Shown here one piece after another: positions 62,249 through 64,000 of a stretch of 64,000 nt of DNA (its first letter is position 1; each line of letters begins with the position of its first letter). This DNA is from Saprospirales bacterium (GTDB taxonomy: Bacteria > Bacteroidota > Bacteroidia > Chitinophagales > Saprospiraceae), in assembly GCA_002698985.1 (NCBI GenBank), contig PAAY01000096.1, forward strand, positions 1 to 64,000. The letters are read 5' to 3'. The notes beneath the pieces are model-generated. The model saw nothing but the letters and a program-made list of their open reading frames with translations, was not told the origin of the DNA and searched no databases. A program made the translations under genes and the position numbers.

Positions 62249-62788
62249 TTATTTTTCTTCGGCTCTCCAATCCAGCCCTTCAATCAACTCTGACAGGAAC
62301 TGTTCGAAAGCCAGCAGGTTTTCCGGTGCATCGTGGGTGTTGACCACCTGTTTCTCCATGTCGCCAATGCGCACATAGGTGATGGTGCTGGGCAGGTCAG
62401 CAACCTGCAGATCTGTGGGGTATTTGGCCTCCAGGTCGAAGTAGTTGAGTTCGTTGGCTTTTGCTTTGATTCTTTTCAAAACATCTGGCAGAACCTGTGC
62501 GGTGTACCAGCCCTGGCGCTCCACGTTCATCCGTCCGTACCAGGTCACTTTGCCATCGCTGTAAAACTTTACCTGGTAAACCGGGCATTTCCCGAAGCAG
62601 GCTGTTTTTTCAAATGCAGCTACGAGGTAAGCATTTGACTTCGTGGGCGGTTCCACGGTTTCATCCGATTGGGTGATGGCCTGGTCCTGTGGTGCAGTGG
62701 CAGGTTCCTGAACGGTTTCAGCAGCTTTTCGGTGGCAGGCTGCCAGCGCCACCGTTGCGACGAAAAGAAGGAGAAAGAGCTTTTTCAT
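62249..62788 (-). CDS. DUF6438-type lipoprotein
   Basis: 179 residues from the ATG at 62788, where a lipoprotein signal starts (ALAAC, lipid Cys18); the longer frame to 62833 lacks it. After a Thr/Glu/Gln-rich linker (~20-52) comes AAFEKTACFGKCPVYQVKFYSDGKVTWYGRMNVERQG, the signature of DUF6438, a domain of unknown role in Bacteroidota lipoproteins. Two Cys in this block may form a disulfide. It probably sits in the outer or inner membrane facing the periplasm. Confidence 0.88.
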   Translation of the reverse strand: MKKLFLLLFVATVALAACHRKAAETVQEPATAPQDQAITQSDETVEPPTKSNAYLVAAFEKTACFGKCPVYQVKFYSDGKVTWYGRMNVERQGWYTAQVLPDVLKRIKAKANELNYFDLEAKYPTDLQVADLPSTITYVRIGDMEKQVVNTHDAPENLLAFEQFLSELIEGLDWRAEEK

Positions 62789-62914
62789 GGTAGTGAGTTT
62801 TGGAAGTAGAGGTGCAGCACCTGCTGATTCCACTATTGAGTATCCTGCAAAAATTTCTTTTTACGTTGGAGGTGGCTGCAAATGTCGTTGGCATAGCAGC
62901 CTCAAGAGGCCCGT

Positions 62915-62972
62915 CATCACCAACCTCTCTAAACCCCCTAAACCTCCCGACGAATGTCGGGATCAACGTCTC
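62915..62972. repeat. CTCTCTAAAC-type repeat before yidC stop
   Basis: ACCTCTCTAAACCCCCTAAACCTC units and a CCCGACGAATGTCGGG palindrome (62947-62962) lie directly before the stop codon of yidC (62973), then CGTCTCTCAACG. Confidence 0.7.
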
Positions 62973-64000
62973 TCAACGTTTTTTGCCTTTGGCGGCGGCT
63001 TTGCGCTGTTCGGCAACGGCCTGCTGTTGCTTCAGGGCCTCTTCCAGCCTGCTCTGGAATCCACCTTTTTTCTTGGGTTTCTTCCGGTGGGCCTCCATTT
63101 CCTGTTTGATCTTCTCCTTGTCGATGATGTAGTTTTTGGTGATCACTGTTTGGGCAATGTTGATGATGTTACTGAACACCAGGTAACAGGTAAGACCAGA
63201 AGCAAAATTGTTGAAGAAGAAGAGGAAGAACACCGGCATGAGGTACTGCATGTACTTCATCATCTGGGCGTTGGCGCCGCCCATGTTGCTCATGTCCATC
63301 ACCTTCATGTTGTAATAGGTGTAGGCGATGGTGGACACTACCCACAACAAAGTGAAAAGGCTGACGTGCTGACCATAGAAAGGAATCTCCCAGGGCAGCC
63401 AGAATGCAGCGTCATAGCTCGAAAGGTCGGTGGCCCAAAGGAAGCCTACCTGCCTGAACTCGATGCTGGCTGGGAAGAAACGGTACAGGGCAAACCAGAT
63501 GGGCATCTGAAGCACCACGGGGAAACAGCCCCCCAATGGGTTGACACCATACTCCCGGTAGAGCTTCATGGTCTCCATCTGCACCTGTGACTGGTCGCCT
63601 TTGAGTTTCTTCTTCAATGCCTCGATTTCCGGCTTCAGTACGGCCATTTTCGATTGCGAATAAAGCATCTTGTAGGTCAATGGGTACAGTGCCAGCTTTA
63701 CCAGCAAGGTGAGGACAATGATGGCAAGTCCCTTTATGCCTAACAATGAAGTGAGGAAGTTGAACAGGGGACGAATTACCCAGCGGTTGGCAGCACCGAG
63801 GATGCTGCGGCCGAATGGAATGATATCCTCCATTTGGTTGCCGTAGGCCCTGAGCGTTTCAAAGTCTTTGGGGCCTATGAAGAACTCCATGTTGAATTCC
63901 TGTGCCGAAGCTGGAATGAGAATGTTGGAAGTCAATTTCTTCAAGTCTTCATTTTCAGGGTCCAGCACATTCACTTTCAGGTCAGCGCCCTTGAAAGGGT
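62973..64000 (-). CDS. yidC: membrane protein insertase YidC, N-terminus cut by window edge
   Basis: At least 342 codons; the frame stays open past 64000, so the periplasmic N-terminal half is missing. The visible part is the conserved Oxa1/YidC core: RPLFNFLTSLLGIKGLAIIVLTLLVKLALYPLTYKMLYSQSKM, LKPEIEALKKKLKGD, GVNPLGGCFPVVLQMPIWFALYRF and the C-terminal helices LMPVFFLFFFNNFASGLTCYLVFSN. A basic, Gln/Lys-rich tail (KKPKKKGG ... KGKKR) follows, as in ribosome-binding YidC. It inserts proteins into the inner membrane. Confidence 0.96.
   Translation of the reverse strand, partial: PFKGADLKVNVLDPENEDLKKLTSNILIPASAQEFNMEFFIGPKDFETLRAYGNQMEDIIPFGRSILGAANRWVIRPLFNFLTSLLGIKGLAIIVLTLLVKLALYPLTYKMLYSQSKMAVLKPEIEALKKKLKGDQSQVQMETMKLYREYGVNPLGGCFPVVLQMPIWFALYRFFPASIEFRQVGFLWATDLSSYDAAFWLPWEIPFYGQHVSLFTLLWVVSTIAYTYYNMKVMDMSNMGGANAQMMKYMQYLMPVFFLFFFNNFASGLTCYLVFSNIINIAQTVITKNYIIDKEKIKQEMEAHRKKPKKKGGFQSRLEEALKQQQAVAEQRKAAAKGKKR

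Overview
The window reads as a Bacteroidota chromosome, most likely from the Saprospiria or a neighbouring lineage. The evidence is a type IX secretion (T9SS) component (GldN), four secreted proteins with T9SS C-terminal sorting domains, a carboxypeptidase-like/plug/beta-barrel receptor, a 40-codon ribosomal protein Thx gene, and several intergenic matches to the Bacteroidota promoter (-33 TTTG, -7 TAnnTTTG). Most of the window is ordinary, mid-GC, densely coding chromosome; taxonomy below phylum is inference. There is no phage, conjugative module, CRISPR array, rRNA or insertion sequence. One tRNA-Ala(GGC) is present.

Layout: 0.1-10 kb carries a rhomboid protease, an SDH/ClpP-like membrane protease, gldN, a J-domain chaperone, a protein that looks like a hibernation factor fused to a sigma-region-4-like helix-turn-helix, a large receptor/barrel, a helix-hairpin-helix protein and an XRE regulator. 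10-24 kb carries an ECF sigma factor, an EamA transporter with a fused ABM-like domain, a TIM-barrel isomerase, a DUF5009/HGSNAT-like membrane acyltransferase, a secreted BNR/sortilin propeller, the 2-oxoglutarate dehydrogenase E2 (sucB), an SdiA-regulated-like protein, fdhD and thx. 24-34 kb carries a frameshifted ECF sigma factor overlapping a membrane-anchored barrel protein, a four-repeat T9SS cargo, a CxxxCH lipoprotein, a Trp/His/Arg-rich secreted protein, PBP1A and a FadL-type channel. 35-43 kb carries an NRAMP-like transporter lacking the usual metal ligands, an esterase/glgA pair, an ABC exporter, an alpha/beta hydrolase and hutH. 43.7-47.8 kb is an AT-richer two-gene T9SS cargo block whose first gene, an M43-type metalloprotease with dockerin, has a run of 14 C inside its signal peptide and is out of frame as given. 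48-64 kb carries a sigma-54 activator, a giant T9SS type B protein, an M28 peptidase, a glucosaminidase-like protein, an HTTM/gamma-carboxylase-like pair, parE, an ABC-2 exporter, tRNA-Ala, a DUF6438 lipoprotein and yidC (cut by the window edge).

The most unusual features are non-coding. Many gene ends carry short-period arrays (7-, 9- or 10-bp units, in at least six sequence families) that begin or end within a few bases of stop codons and are combined into mosaics. They leave nearly all divergent promoter regions free. An 11-base word, TTGCGAAGCGA, recurs on both strands far more often than chance and lies mostly inside genes. Together with the poly-C switch candidate these are the best leads. 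Start codons were moved inward from the longest open frame wherever a signal peptide, upstream overlap or ribosome-binding site supported it.
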